A stretch of DNA of 44,410 nt from an uncultured Faecalibacterium sp. (GCA_934553285.1 CAKTFD010000002.1:1-44410), one strand, 5' to 3'. Counted from the first letter of the stretch, positions 16,555 to 24,320 are shown. A program made the numbers and translations. Notes: generated by a model from the sequence alone, not told the origin.

Positions 16555-17229
16555 TCAGATCACCGCCCCAAGGCTGCTGGCGTAAACGGCATAGGCGAGC
16601 TTATCGATATACCCGGTGCCTGCCCCCAGCAGCGCCCATACCGCGTTGTTCAGGTAGTACAGCGGCGTATCCAGAAAACCGCCCCACACGGCTGCCAGCA
16701 TCACGATCATAATATATCTTTCGTACCGCATCAGCCCAAAGTAGATGCGCTGCGGCAGCACCACCAGCAGAATGCGGCTGCCATCCAGCGGCGGCACCGG
16801 GATCAGGTTGAACACGGCAAGGCTCACATTCATGAGCACCAGATACCGCAAAAACATGGCAATGTAGATGGTTGCGGTATTAACCGGTGCCCAGTAGTAC
16901 ATCAGCTTCCACACCACCATGCCCAGGTAGGCCAGCACAAGGTTAGCCGCCGGGCCTGCCAGCGCGGTAAGCGCCATGCCCCACTTGGGGTTTTTGAAGT
17001 TGCGGGGGTTGGTAGACACGGGCTTTGCCCAGCCCACGCCCGCAAACACCATACATAAGGTGCCCAGCAGGTCAAAATGGGCAAAAGGATTCAGCGAAAG
17101 GCGGCCTTCCCGTTTGGCAGTCGGGTCGCCCAGCAGCCAGGCTGCCAGCGCATGGCCTGCCTCGTGGAACGGGATGGCGACCAGCGCCACCAGGGCGCGG
17201 ATAATATAATAGGTTGCCTGTGCGGTCAT
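16555..17229 (-). CDS. Site-2 protease family (M50) membrane metallopeptidase
   Basis: A 224-residue integral membrane zinc protease of the short Rv1735c/YwhC type. The zinc motif HEAGH is at residues 22-26 in the first helix. The second motif is LIPVPPLDGSRILL (PxxDG), which supplies the aspartate ligand. NPFAHFDLLGTLCM and GWAKPVSTNPRNFKNPKWGM also fit this group. About five to six membrane segments are present. Substrate is unknown. It is the first gene of the operon leading into scpA, with AGGAGAG before the ATG and a good promoter upstream. Confidence 0.9.
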   Translation of the reverse strand: MTAQATYYIIRALVALVAIPFHEAGHALAAWLLGDPTAKREGRLSLNPFAHFDLLGTLCMVFAGVGWAKPVSTNPRNFKNPKWGMALTALAGPAANLVLAYLGMVVWKLMYYWAPVNTATIYIAMFLRYLVLMNVSLAVFNLIPVPPLDGSRILLVVLPQRIYFGLMRYERYIMIVMLAAVWGGFLDTPLYYLNNAVWALLGAGTGYIDKLAYAVYASSLGAVI

Positions 17230-17262
17230 GTAACTCTCCTGTCAAAACGATATTCTTTTTTT

Positions 17263-17291
17263 ATAATACTATTTTTTTGCGCCATGTACAA
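17263..17291 (-). promoter_or_regulatory. Promoter of the M50-scpAB operon
   Basis: On the minus strand TTGTAC (17291-17286) and TATTAT (17268-17263) are separated by 17 bases. The predicted start lies about 27 bases before the ATG. Confidence 0.65.
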
Positions 17292-17341
17292 GCCCCACCG
17301 CCTCTGGAAAGGAAAAAGCTGCAGGAATTTTAAAAAAAGGC

Positions 17342-17370
17342 TTGCTTTTTGGCTGCATCTCTGGTAAAAT
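17342..17370 (+). promoter_or_regulatory. Promoter of rpmB
   Basis: TTGCTT (17342-17347) and TAAAAT (17365-17370) have 17-base spacing, and TGG just before the -10 adds an extended element. It sits about 50 bases before the rpmB start and is divergent from the M50 promoter. Confidence 0.7.
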
Positions 17371-17422
17371 AGTCAAGCTGATTATTTTGATTCCATACTT
17401 CACTGTAGGAGGTGCAATTACC

Positions 17423-17611
17423 ATGGCTAAGTGTGAATGCTGCGGCAAGGGTGTTACCTTTGGTATCAAGGTCTCTCACTCTCATCGCCGTTCCAACCGT
17501 ACCTGGAAGCCGAATGTCCGTCGTGTCAAGGCGGTCGTGGAGGGCTCTCCCAAGTATGTCTACGCATGCTCCCGTTGCCTGCGCGCTGGCAAAGTTACCC
17601 GCGCTGTCTAA
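17423..17611 (+). CDS. rpmB: 50S ribosomal protein L28
   Basis: A 62-residue ribosomal protein starting MAKCECCGKGVTFGIKVSHS, followed by NRTWKPNVRRVKA and the end YVYACSRCLRAGKV. The pairs CECC and CSRC make it a zinc-binding (C+) form of L28. The ATG at 17423 has AGGAGG nine bases upstream. An in-frame upstream ATG at 17342 coincides with the promoter and can be discarded. It is monocistronic, with its own terminator. Confidence 0.97.
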   Translation: MAKCECCGKGVTFGIKVSHSHRRSNRTWKPNVRRVKAVVEGSPKYVYACSRCLRAGKVTRAV

Positions 17612-17623
17612 TTTGGTGTATGT

Positions 17624-17656
17624 GGCCGGTCACTTTGTCGAGTGGCCGGCTTTTTT
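17624..17656 (+). terminator. Terminator after rpmB
   Basis: GCCGGTCAC (17625-17633) pairs with GTGGCCGGC (17642-17650, one G-U), followed by TTTTTT. It lies 13 bases past the rpmB stop. The next gene starts only 25 bases later, so that gene may live on read-through. Confidence 0.8.
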
Positions 17657-17680
17657 GTTTGCCGCAAGGAGAGGAACGCA

Positions 17681-17857
17681 ATGTCTTTGCCTGTTGACCC
17701 TATCATGCTGCTGAGCGTGGTAAACCTGAAACTGCGGGATCAGTATAAAGATCTCGATGCGCTGTGCGAAGATCTGGAGGCCGACAAGGCCGGTCTGTGC
17801 GCAAAACTGCACGCCGTGGGCTACGATTACGACCCGCAGCGCAACCAGTTTGTCTGA
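17681..17857 (+). CDS. DUF4250 domain-containing small protein
   Basis: A 58-residue protein beginning MSLPVDPIMLLSVVNLKLRD and ending LHAVGYDYDPQRNQFV. This matches the small DUF4250 family of Firmicutes and Bacteroidetes. The core is a short amphipathic helix pair (DQYKDLDALCEDLEAD). Function is unknown. AAGGAGAGG lies just before the ATG. There is no obvious promoter of its own between the rpmB terminator and the start. Confidence 0.8.
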   Translation: MSLPVDPIMLLSVVNLKLRDQYKDLDALCEDLEADKAGLCAKLHAVGYDYDPQRNQFV

Positions 17858-17936
17858 AAACAGCTTCCAAATCCGGCACCGGTGCGCAACGACTGTGCCC
17901 GGGCCGGTGAATGATAAAATAAGGAGTGCTTGATTT

Positions 17937-18695
17937 ATGATCCAGGGTACCTATTACAAAGAGTGGAGCACGGTTCTGGGCCGTGAGATGGAGTTCAAGG
18001 TCTATGGCCACGCCGGTATGCCGGTGCTGGCACTGCCCGCCCGCGGCGGCCGTTTTTATGATTGGGAGAATAACGGGATGCCCGATGCCATCGCCCAGCT
18101 GCTGCAGGAGGGCAAGGTGCAGCTTTTCTGCGCCGATGCCGTGGACGGCGAGGGCCTGCTGAACGATGCACTGCCTCAGCGCCGCCGTGCCGAGCTGCAG
18201 GAGAAGTATTTCGTCTACCTGACCGCTGAGCTGGCTCCGCGCATCCTGGCTTTGAACAACGCCGAAAAGGGCACCCAGATCTGGACTGCCGGTGTGGACC
18301 TGGGCGCTTACCACGCCGTCCAGTGCCGTCTGCGCCGCCCGGCACTGTTTGCCGGCGCCGTGGGTATGAGCGGCATCTACGACCTGACCCGCTTCTGGGG
18401 CAGTGAGACCGATGACATGGTGCTGCGCTGCTCTCCCCTGGCTTATCTGCAGGAGAACGGCATCGCCAACAAGCTGGTGCTTGCCAAGGCGGCGCAGAAC
18501 AGCCTGCTCCTCTGCGCCGGGCAGGGCGCCTACGAGGGCGATGCACTGGACGATACCCAGGCATTGGCCGACCTGCTGAAAGACCAGGATATGCCCGCAC
18601 ATCTGGAAGTCTGGGGCGGCGATGTGTCCCACGACTGGTACTGGTGGGGCAAGATGTGGAGCCTGTTTGCACCGCGCATTCTGGAAGTAAAGTAA
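17937..18695 (+). CDS. Esterase-like alpha/beta-hydrolase, nucleophile Ser replaced by Asp
   Basis: A 252-residue protein of the putative-esterase (esterase D-like) type. It starts MIQGTYYKEWSTVLGREMEF and has a PARGGRFYDWENNGM loop. The position of the nucleophile elbow (usually GxSxGxYHA in relatives) reads G-V-D-L-G-A-Y-H-A at residues 119-127, with Asp121 (GAC at 18297) where Ser is expected. The catalytic-histidine region is kept (GGDVSHDWYWW, His232). It could be an inactive homologue with a binding role, or use another mechanism. AAGGAG lies eleven bases before the ATG. A strong terminator follows. Confidence 0.78.
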   Translation: MIQGTYYKEWSTVLGREMEFKVYGHAGMPVLALPARGGRFYDWENNGMPDAIAQLLQEGKVQLFCADAVDGEGLLNDALPQRRRAELQEKYFVYLTAELAPRILALNNAEKGTQIWTAGVDLGAYHAVQCRLRRPALFAGAVGMSGIYDLTRFWGSETDDMVLRCSPLAYLQENGIANKLVLAKAAQNSLLLCAGQGAYEGDALDDTQALADLLKDQDMPAHLEVWGGDVSHDWYWWGKMWSLFAPRILEVK

Positions 18696-18704
18696 GTGTT
18701 TTCA

Positions 18705-18738
18705 ACGAGGGAGAGCCTGCGGGGCCTCCCTCGTTTTT
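18705..18738 (+). terminator. Terminator after the esterase-like gene
   Basis: ACGAGGGAG (18705-18713) pairs perfectly with CTCCCTCGT (18726-18734), followed by a T run. It separates this gene from the copper operon. Confidence 0.88.
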
Positions 18739-18763
18739 ATGTGCAGCGTTCTTTATTTCCTAC

Positions 18764-18792
18764 TTGAATTGTCGGATATTATGTGCTATACT
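18764..18792 (+). promoter_or_regulatory. Promoter of the csoR-copA operon
   Basis: TTGAAT (18764-18769) and TATACT (18787-18792) are spaced by 17 bases, with TGC before the -10. The predicted start is near 18799, directly upstream of the CsoR-type operator. Confidence 0.75.
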
Positions 18793-18809
18793 GTTGTTGC
18801 AAGCAAGAT

Positions 18810-18827
18810 ATACCCCCTAGGGGTTTA
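18810..18827 (+). promoter_or_regulatory. CsoR-type copper operator
   Basis: ATACCCCCTAGGGGTTTA contains the palindrome CCCCTAGGGG flanked by AT-rich bases, the typical CsoR binding site. It lies just after the predicted transcription start and before csoR, so apo-CsoR bound here would block transcription until Cu(I) arrives. Confidence 0.75.
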
Positions 18828-18846
18828 CGAAAGGAGTATGCACTGC

Positions 18847-19206
18847 ATGGAACCCAACCAAAAACCCTGCTGTTGCTGCGAGGCGCAGCCCACAACAGCT
18901 GCCGCCGAGCCGGCTCTCCCCGCCTGCTGCCGCCATAAAGACCGCAGCCCGGCGGAATATAAAGCCCTGCTCAACCGGCTGAACCGCATTGAAGGCCAGG
19001 TGCGCGGCATCCGCGGGATGCTGGAAAAAGACGCCTACTGCGTGGATATCCTGGTACAGGTAGCCGCAGCCAATGCGGCGCTGAACAGTTTTTCCCGCGA
19101 GCTGCTGGCGCAGCATATCGGCAGCTGTGTGGCCGAGGACCTGCGCGCCGGCAGCAACGAAAAGCTGGACGAGCTGCTGCAGCTGCTGCCCCGGCTGATG
19201 CGATGA
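18847..19206 (+). CDS. csoR: CsoR-family copper-sensing repressor
   Basis: A 119-residue metal-responsive repressor of the DUF156 family. Cys65 (DAYCVDIL), His90 and Cys94 (QHIGSC) form the C-H-C set that binds Cu(I) in CsoR, which argues against the formaldehyde or nickel branches. RLNRIEGQVRGIRGML is the conserved first core helix. The first 30 residues are an extra Cys-rich arm (CCCC at 8-11, CCRH at 27-30). The ATG at 18847 is ten bases after GGAG. The in-frame ATG at 18838 is too close to that site. The stop overlaps an ATG of copA (ATGA), although the likely copA start is 20 bases further on. Confidence 0.9.
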   Translation: MEPNQKPCCCCEAQPTTAAAEPALPACCRHKDRSPAEYKALLNRLNRIEGQVRGIRGMLEKDAYCVDILVQVAAANAALNSFSRELLAQHIGSCVAEDLRAGSNEKLDELLQLLPRLMR

Positions 19207-19226
19207 GCACAGAAGGAGTGCGAAAG

Positions 19227-21779
19227 ATGGAACAATTCAATGTTACCGGCATGAGCTGCGCGGCCTGCTCTGCCCGGGTGGAAAAGGCCGTAAAACAGGT
19301 GCCGGGCGTGACCGGCTGCTCGGTAAGCCTGCTTACCAACTCCATGGGTGTGGAGGGTACCGCCACCGATGCCGCCATCATCCAGGCTGTACAGCAGGCC
19401 GGTTATGGTGCCAGCCCCAAAAATGCCGCAGCTGCCAGTACCAGTGCCGACCTGGATGCGCTGGCCGACCACGAGACCCCTAAGCTGAAACGGCGGCTTA
19501 TCGCTTCGCTTGGCTTTTTGCTGGTGCTGATGTATTTTTCTATGGGGCACATGATGTGGGGCTGGCCCCTGCCCCGCTGGTTTGAGGGCAACCATATCGC
19601 CATGGGGCTGGTACAGCTGCTGCTGGCCGGCATCGTAATGGTCATCAACCAAAAATTTTTCATCAGCGGATTCAAAGGGCTTGTGCACCGCTCCCCCAAC
19701 ATGGACACTCTGGTGGCCATGGGTTCCATGGCCAGCTTTGTGTGGAGCACCTACGCCCTGTTTGCCATGACCGATGCCCAGCTGCACGGCGATGAGGCGC
19801 AGGTCATGCATTATATGATGGAGTTCTATTTTGAATCCGCCGCCATGATCCTGACCCTCATCACCGTGGGCAAGATGCTGGAAGCTCGCTCCAAGGGCAA
19901 GACCACCGATGCGCTCAAGAGCCTGATGAAACTTGCCCCCAAGACCGCCACCCTGCTGCGGGATGGTGCCGAGGTGACTGTGCCTATTGAGCAGGTGCAG
20001 AAAGAGGATATCTTTGTGGTGCGCCCGGGTGAGAATATCCCGGTGGACGGCATCGTGCTGGAGGGCAGCAGCGCTGTGAACGAGAGCGCCCTGACCGGCG
20101 AGAGCATCCCGGTGGACAAGGCAGCGGGCGATAAGGTAAGCGCCGCCACCACCAACCAGTCCGGCTTTTTGCAGTGCCGTGCCACCCGCGTGGGCGAGGA
20201 CACCACCCTGGCACAGATCATCCGCATGGTCAGCGATGCCGCTGCCACCAAGGCACCTATTGCAAAGATCGCCGATACCGTATCCGGCTTTTTTGTGCCT
20301 GCCGTCATCAGCATCGCGGTGGTCACCACCATCGTCTGGCTGCTGCTGGGACGGGATGTGGGCTATGCGCTGGCGCGGGGCATCTCGGTGCTGGTCATCA
20401 GCTGCCCCTGCGCGCTGGGGCTGGCCACGCCGGTCGCCATTATGGTGGGCAACGGGCTGGGGGCCAAAAACGGTATCCTGTTCAAGACCGCTGCCGCGCT
20501 GGAAGAAGCAGGCCGCACCCAGATCGTGGCGCTGGACAAGACCGGTACCATCACCAGCGGCCAGCCGGAAGTTACGGACCTCTTCCCTGCTCCGGGTGTG
20601 AGCGAGACCGAGCTGCTTACCCTGGCTGCTGCGCTGGAATGTAAAAGCGAGCATCCGCTGGCACGGGCGGTACTGGCCTGCGCAGAGGAACAGCAGCTGG
20701 AGCCGCCCACTGTTGCCGATTTTACCGCGCTGCCGGGCAACGGGCTGCGCGCAGCGCTGGATGGCAAGGAGATCTTTGGCGGCAGTGCGGCTTTTATCGG
20801 CACCAAGGTTGCCATCCCTGCCGCTTTGCAGGCCCGCGCCGCCGCACTGGCCGCGCAGGGCAAGACCCCGCTGTTTTTCGGCGGTGCAGGCCGCCTGCTG
20901 GGTGTGATCGCCGTGGCAGATACCATCAAGGAGGACAGTCCCCGGGCCATCCGGGAACTGCAGAAGATGGGCATCCGGGTGGTGATGCTGACCGGCGACA
21001 ACCAGCGCACTGCCAATGCTATCGGCCGACAGGCCGGGGTGGATGCCGTGATCGCCGGGGTCCTGCCGGACGGCAAGGAAGCCGTCATCCGTCAGCTGCA
21101 GCAGTACGGCAAGGTGACCATGGTGGGTGACGGCATCAACGATGCACCCGCCCTGACCCGTGCCGATACCGGCATTGCCATCGGCGCCGGCACCGATGTT
21201 GCCATCGATGCCGCCGATGTAGTGCTGATGAACTCCCGGCTTTCGGATGTGCCCGCCGCCATCCGCCTGAGCCGCGCCGCCCTGCGCAACATCCACGAAA
21301 ACCTGTTCTGGGCATTCATTTATAATATCATCGGTATCCCGCTGGCTGCCGGTGTATTTATCCCCTTTGGCCTGACGCTGAACCCCATGTTCGGCGCAGC
21401 CGCCATGAGCCTTTCCAGCTTCTGCGTGGTGAGCAACGCTTTGCGGTTGAACCTGTTTGATCTGCACAGCGCAAAGCACGATCACCCGCCCAAAAATGCA
21501 CCTGCCCTGCCCGCCGCTCTCACGCAGCCCGCAGCGGAGGAAAATACTACTCATAAGGAGGAACCCACTATGAAAAAGACCCTGAGCGTAGAAGGCATGA
21601 TGTGCCCCCACTGCGAGGCCCGCGTCAAAAAAGCGCTGGAAGCCCTGCCGGAGGTCGCGGAAGCCGTTGTGAGCCACGAAGCCGGTACTGCCATCGTCAC
21701 CCTGAACGCCGAGGTGGCGGACGATGTGCTGAAAAAGGCTGTGGAAGCGCAGGACTACACCGTTACTGCCATCCAGTAA
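19227..21779 (+). CDS. copA: Cu(I)-exporting P1B-type ATPase with N- and C-terminal heavy-metal-binding domains
   Basis: An 850-residue copper exporter. The N-terminal HMA domain carries GMSCAAC (Cys11, Cys14). The membrane part has Cys393-Pro-Cys395 in ISCPCALGLATP, the phosphorylation site DKTGT at Asp437, SEHPLARAV, MLTGDN and VGDGINDAPAL. The last helix has MSLSS, fitting the Cu(I) subgroup P1B-1. An additional HMA domain (782-850, CPHC at 793-796) is attached at the C-terminus through a 50-residue linker, which is not usual. I chose the ATG at 19227 because AAGGAG lies eight bases upstream. The ATG at 19203 overlaps the csoR stop and has no ribosome site. Confidence 0.95.
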   Translation: MEQFNVTGMSCAACSARVEKAVKQVPGVTGCSVSLLTNSMGVEGTATDAAIIQAVQQAGYGASPKNAAAASTSADLDALADHETPKLKRRLIASLGFLLVLMYFSMGHMMWGWPLPRWFEGNHIAMGLVQLLLAGIVMVINQKFFISGFKGLVHRSPNMDTLVAMGSMASFVWSTYALFAMTDAQLHGDEAQVMHYMMEFYFESAAMILTLITVGKMLEARSKGKTTDALKSLMKLAPKTATLLRDGAEVTVPIEQVQKEDIFVVRPGENIPVDGIVLEGSSAVNESALTGESIPVDKAAGDKVSAATTNQSGFLQCRATRVGEDTTLAQIIRMVSDAAATKAPIAKIADTVSGFFVPAVISIAVVTTIVWLLLGRDVGYALARGISVLVISCPCALGLATPVAIMVGNGLGAKNGILFKTAAALEEAGRTQIVALDKTGTITSGQPEVTDLFPAPGVSETELLTLAAALECKSEHPLARAVLACAEEQQLEPPTVADFTALPGNGLRAALDGKEIFGGSAAFIGTKVAIPAALQARAAALAAQGKTPLFFGGAGRLLGVIAVADTIKEDSPRAIRELQKMGIRVVMLTGDNQRTANAIGRQAGVDAVIAGVLPDGKEAVIRQLQQYGKVTMVGDGINDAPALTRADTGIAIGAGTDVAIDAADVVLMNSRLSDVPAAIRLSRAALRNIHENLFWAFIYNIIGIPLAAGVFIPFGLTLNPMFGAAAMSLSSFCVVSNALRLNLFDLHSAKHDHPPKNAPALPAALTQPAAEENTTHKEEPTMKKTLSVEGMMCPHCEARVKKALEALPEVAEAVVSHEAGTAIVTLNAEVADDVLKKAVEAQDYTVTAIQ
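21570..21779 (+). CDS. Possible in-frame internal product: CopZ-like copper chaperone
   Basis: Inside copA, in the same frame, an ATG at 21570 is preceded by a perfect AAGGAGG (21555-21561) at eight-base spacing. Initiation here would yield a free 69-residue HMA protein, MKKTLSVEGMMCPHCEARVK onward, very like CopZ in length and sequence. The sequence upstream is a linker rich in Ala, Pro and His (HDHPPKNAPALPAAL), as expected if a stop between copA and copZ had been lost. Whether both fused and free forms are made is inference. Confidence 0.5.
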   Translation: MKKTLSVEGMMCPHCEARVKKALEALPEVAEAVVSHEAGTAIVTLNAEVADDVLKKAVEAQDYTVTAIQ

Positions 21780-21796
21780 AGCGCCAGACCCCGCAA

Positions 21797-21865
21797 TAAA
21801 AAAGGCATCTGCAGGTTCGCTGCGCTTCTGGTATTTCCAGAAGCGAACGATGCAGATGCCTTTTG
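21797..21865. terminator. Bidirectional terminator between copA and the ABC exporter
   Basis: A long interrupted hairpin: AAAAGGCATCTGCA pairs with TGCAGATGCCTTTT, and inside it TTCGCT and CTTCTGG pair with CCAGAAG and AGCGAA. A and T runs at both ends let it serve the two converging genes. Confidence 0.85.
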
Positions 21866-21880
21866 TGCGTTATCCTGTTG

Positions 21881-23473
21881 TCAGCTCAGATCTGAAAAAC
21901 GCGCTGCGCCCCGTGTCCACAGCCAGCGGTGCAGCAGGCCGTCCAGCCCCAGCAGCACCGCCAGGCAGACAGCCTGTGCGGCCAGCGGCGGCACGGCGTG
22001 ATCCAGCAGGCTCAGCGGCAGGAACAGCACCCCGCCCGCCAGCAGCCACCCGCCGAACAGTGCAAGGACGCTGGCTGCGCTCCGCTTGACCACCACAGCC
22101 TCGCTGACCCAATGGAGGTTGGGCAGGCACAGCCCCAGGGCAAGCCCCAGCTGCGCCGTAAGCCACACAAAGGCCGTCAGTACGGCAAGCACCGGTATCC
22201 CCTGCCCTGCCGGCAGCTGCAGGGCCGCCATGGCACATCCGGCACACAGCCACGCTCCCGGCAGGGTAAGCAGCAATTGCAGATCCAGTTTTGCCTGCAG
22301 GACCTGCTGCGGCGCGACCGGCAGGCTTTGCAGCAGCCAGAGGGTGCTGCCTTCCAGCGATACCGAGGGCGCGGTGATAAAGTTCATGCCCGCAATGGCG
22401 CATACCACCCCGCACACCAGCATGGGCAGGCTCTCCGGCGGGTAAACAGCAGTAAAGGTGCGCAGGTCAGCGGCTTTCCACAGCGCTGCCACCCCCAGCA
22501 CCGGCAGCAGCAGGCTGCTCAGTGCACAGTTGAGCAGCCACATGGGGCAGGCCCCCAGATGCACCAGTTCCCGCTGCAGCAGCGCCCGGCGCAAGGACTG
22601 CTCTTTATGCATTTTTGCGCGATATTCCGTCTTTGCCGTGCCAGGTTCAAAGGTCAGCAGCCGCAGGTACGGCCCTGCCAGCACCCGGCCGCAGAGCAGC
22701 ATACAGGCCACAGCCACAGCCCCCAGCAAAAGCAGTGCCGGGAACTTGCCCAGAGCCGCCAGCCCCAGCAGCCGCAGCGGTGCCGCAGCCCGGCCGGCTG
22801 CAGCGCCCGCCTGTACGGCATCCAGCGCAAGGGCATCCACAGCGTTGCCCGCCCAGCTGAACACCGCATAGTACCCCGCTAAAAACAGCAGCGTAGCCAC
22901 CACCGTGACCAGGCTTTTGTGCCGGGCGCGGCGGTTGAGCAGCGCCACCGCCCAGCCCAGTAAAACGGCCAGCACCATGGAGATGCCTGCCAGCGCCACC
23001 GCCACCGGCAAAGCGGCCAGCAAGGCCCCGCCGGGGCGGGGTGCTGCCAGCGCATAGCAGGCCACCGATGGCACCCACGCCAGCAGCAGATAGACAAAGC
23101 CGGTCAGATACACTCCGCTGCACCGCACCGCAAAAATGGCGCCCGGCGGGATGGGCAGCGCCAGCAGCTGCTGGTTATCCTTACAGCGGAACAGATGCCC
23201 GTAGCTGGTAAAAGCGCTGGCCAGCACGCTGACCGTGAGCGCGGAAAGCTCCATCAGTACAAAATAGAGCCAGTCCAGCCCCTGCGGCACCAGCGCCAGC
23301 GCCAGTGGCAGCGCCATGGCTCCAAAACTGAGCATGACCAGCAGCATCAGTACCACAAACAGCACCCCGTAGCCGATGCTGCCTGCGCGGGAGCGCCGTT
23401 TGCCGGTCTTGCTGCTGCGCACAAAGGCCGCGCCCAGTTCCAGCAGCTGTTTTTTCAGCAATGCCCGGATCAT
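21881..23473 (-). CDS. ABC-2-type exporter permease
   Basis: A 530-residue, strongly hydrophobic protein with about twelve predicted membrane segments in two halves. It begins with a cytoplasmic stretch (ALLKKQLLELGAAFVRSSKTGKRRSR) and is joined near the middle by a hydrophilic loop (about 255-300, with EYRAKMHKEQSLRRALLQREL). This matches the large putative ABC-exporter permeases of Firmicutes. Substrate is unknown. Candidates in the family include peptides, lipids and drugs. Its ATG overlaps the stop of the ATPase gene (ATGA), so the two subunits are coupled. Confidence 0.82.
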   Translation of the reverse strand: MIRALLKKQLLELGAAFVRSSKTGKRRSRAGSIGYGVLFVVLMLLVMLSFGAMALPLALALVPQGLDWLYFVLMELSALTVSVLASAFTSYGHLFRCKDNQQLLALPIPPGAIFAVRCSGVYLTGFVYLLLAWVPSVACYALAAPRPGGALLAALPVAVALAGISMVLAVLLGWAVALLNRRARHKSLVTVVATLLFLAGYYAVFSWAGNAVDALALDAVQAGAAAGRAAAPLRLLGLAALGKFPALLLLGAVAVACMLLCGRVLAGPYLRLLTFEPGTAKTEYRAKMHKEQSLRRALLQRELVHLGACPMWLLNCALSSLLLPVLGVAALWKAADLRTFTAVYPPESLPMLVCGVVCAIAGMNFITAPSVSLEGSTLWLLQSLPVAPQQVLQAKLDLQLLLTLPGAWLCAGCAMAALQLPAGQGIPVLAVLTAFVWLTAQLGLALGLCLPNLHWVSEAVVVKRSAASVLALFGGWLLAGGVLFLPLSLLDHAVPPLAAQAVCLAVLLGLDGLLHRWLWTRGAARFSDLS

Positions 23474-24189
23474 AGCGCATCCCCCGTATCTTCCAGCTCC
23501 AAAAACACTTCTTCCAGCGTATCATCGCCGCGCACCTGCTCCATGGCGCCCGCCCGTACCAGCTGGCCCTTGCGCAGGATGGCCACCCGGTCGCAGAGTT
23601 TTTCGGCCACTTCCAGCACATGGGTAGAGAAAAATATCGCGCCGCCCTGGGCGCAGAACGCCTTCATCTGGGTCTTGAGCTGATGGGAGGCCAGCGGGTC
23701 CAGCCCCACGAACGGCTCGTCCATCAGGATAAGTTTTGGCTCGTGCAGCAGCGCCGCAATGATGGCCAGTTTCTGCTTCATGCCGTGGGAGTACGCCCCG
23801 ATGGGCTGTGCAAGATCCTGCGTCAGCCCAAAGGCATCGCCATACTGCCGGATGCGCTGCGCACGCAGGGCGGCAGTTACCCCAAAGATATCCGCAATAA
23901 AGTTCAGGTACCGGATGCCGGTCATGTAATCGTACAGCTGGGGGTCATCCGGCAGGTAGGCCAGACGGCGCTTGCAGGCCAGCGGGTCTTCGCGCACCGA
24001 GATGCCGTCCACATAGATCTCGCCCGCATCGAACTGCTGGATGCCGCAGCAGCATTTTAAGGTGGTGGTCTTGCCCGCACCGTTATGCCCGATAAAGGCG
24101 CACAGTTCCCCCGGGCGGATCTGCAGGCAAAGATCCTGCACAGCGGGCCTGCCGCCGTAGGTTTTGGTCAGGTGTTCTATCTTGAGCAT
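23470..24189 (-). CDS. ABC transporter ATP-binding protein (exporter)
   Basis: A 239-residue ATPase beginning MLKIEHLTKTYGGRPAVQDL. Walker A is GHNGAGKTT (about 34-42). CCGIQQFDAGEIYVDG follows, then the signature YSHGMKQKLAI and Walker B LILMDEPFVGLDP. His in FFSTHVLE is the switch histidine. This is the drug/bacteriocin-exporter branch. The ATG at 24189 has AAGGAGG about eight bases upstream. A longer in-frame ATG upstream would begin inside the promoter. It is expressed from the MerR-like promoter at 24223-24253. Confidence 0.93.
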   Translation of the reverse strand: MLKIEHLTKTYGGRPAVQDLCLQIRPGELCAFIGHNGAGKTTTLKCCCGIQQFDAGEIYVDGISVREDPLACKRRLAYLPDDPQLYDYMTGIRYLNFIADIFGVTAALRAQRIRQYGDAFGLTQDLAQPIGAYSHGMKQKLAIIAALLHEPKLILMDEPFVGLDPLASHQLKTQMKAFCAQGGAIFFSTHVLEVAEKLCDRVAILRKGQLVRAGAMEQVRGDDTLEEVFLELEDTGDAL

Positions 24190-24222
24190 CGGGGTCGCCT
24201 CCTTATTTTTTAGGTCCTGCCC

Positions 24223-24253
24223 AGTATACACCTTCCGGCAGGGGGAAGGTCAA
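24223..24253 (-). promoter_or_regulatory. Promoter with MerR/CueR-type operator before the ABC exporter
   Basis: On the minus strand -35 TTGACC (24253-24248) and -10 TATACT (24228-24223) are separated by 19 bases, longer than optimal. The spacer is occupied by the dyad ACCTTCC-N7-GGAAGGT (24250-24230). A 19-base spacer with such a dyad is the hallmark of promoters activated by MerR-family proteins, and the half-sites equal those of the E. coli CueR site at copA as I recall it. No merR-family gene is in the window. Confidence 0.7.
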
Positions 24254-24271
24254 GCATTTCTCCGTTTTTTC

Positions 24272-24300
24272 TTGCCTTTTACAGGGGGCTGTGCTATACT
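24272..24300 (+). promoter_or_regulatory. Promoter of the cobalamin locus
   Basis: TTGCCT (24272-24277) and TATACT (24295-24300) have 17-base spacing, with TGC before the -10. It fires into the riboswitch. Its -35 lies 19 bases from that of the divergent exporter promoter. Confidence 0.75.
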
Positions 24301-24320
24301 TTTTGTCGAACTGAACAGAA

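Noticed and set aside
17911..17920. TGATAAAAT as a promoter for the esterase-like gene
   Set aside because: Transcription would start within or after the ribosome site AAGGAG at 17921, leaving no usable leader.
19035..21677. An 880-codon open frame on the minus strand opposite csoR-copA
   Set aside because: It is low-complexity, Gly/His/Gln-rich translation with no ribosome site, opposite a fully supported copper ATPase.
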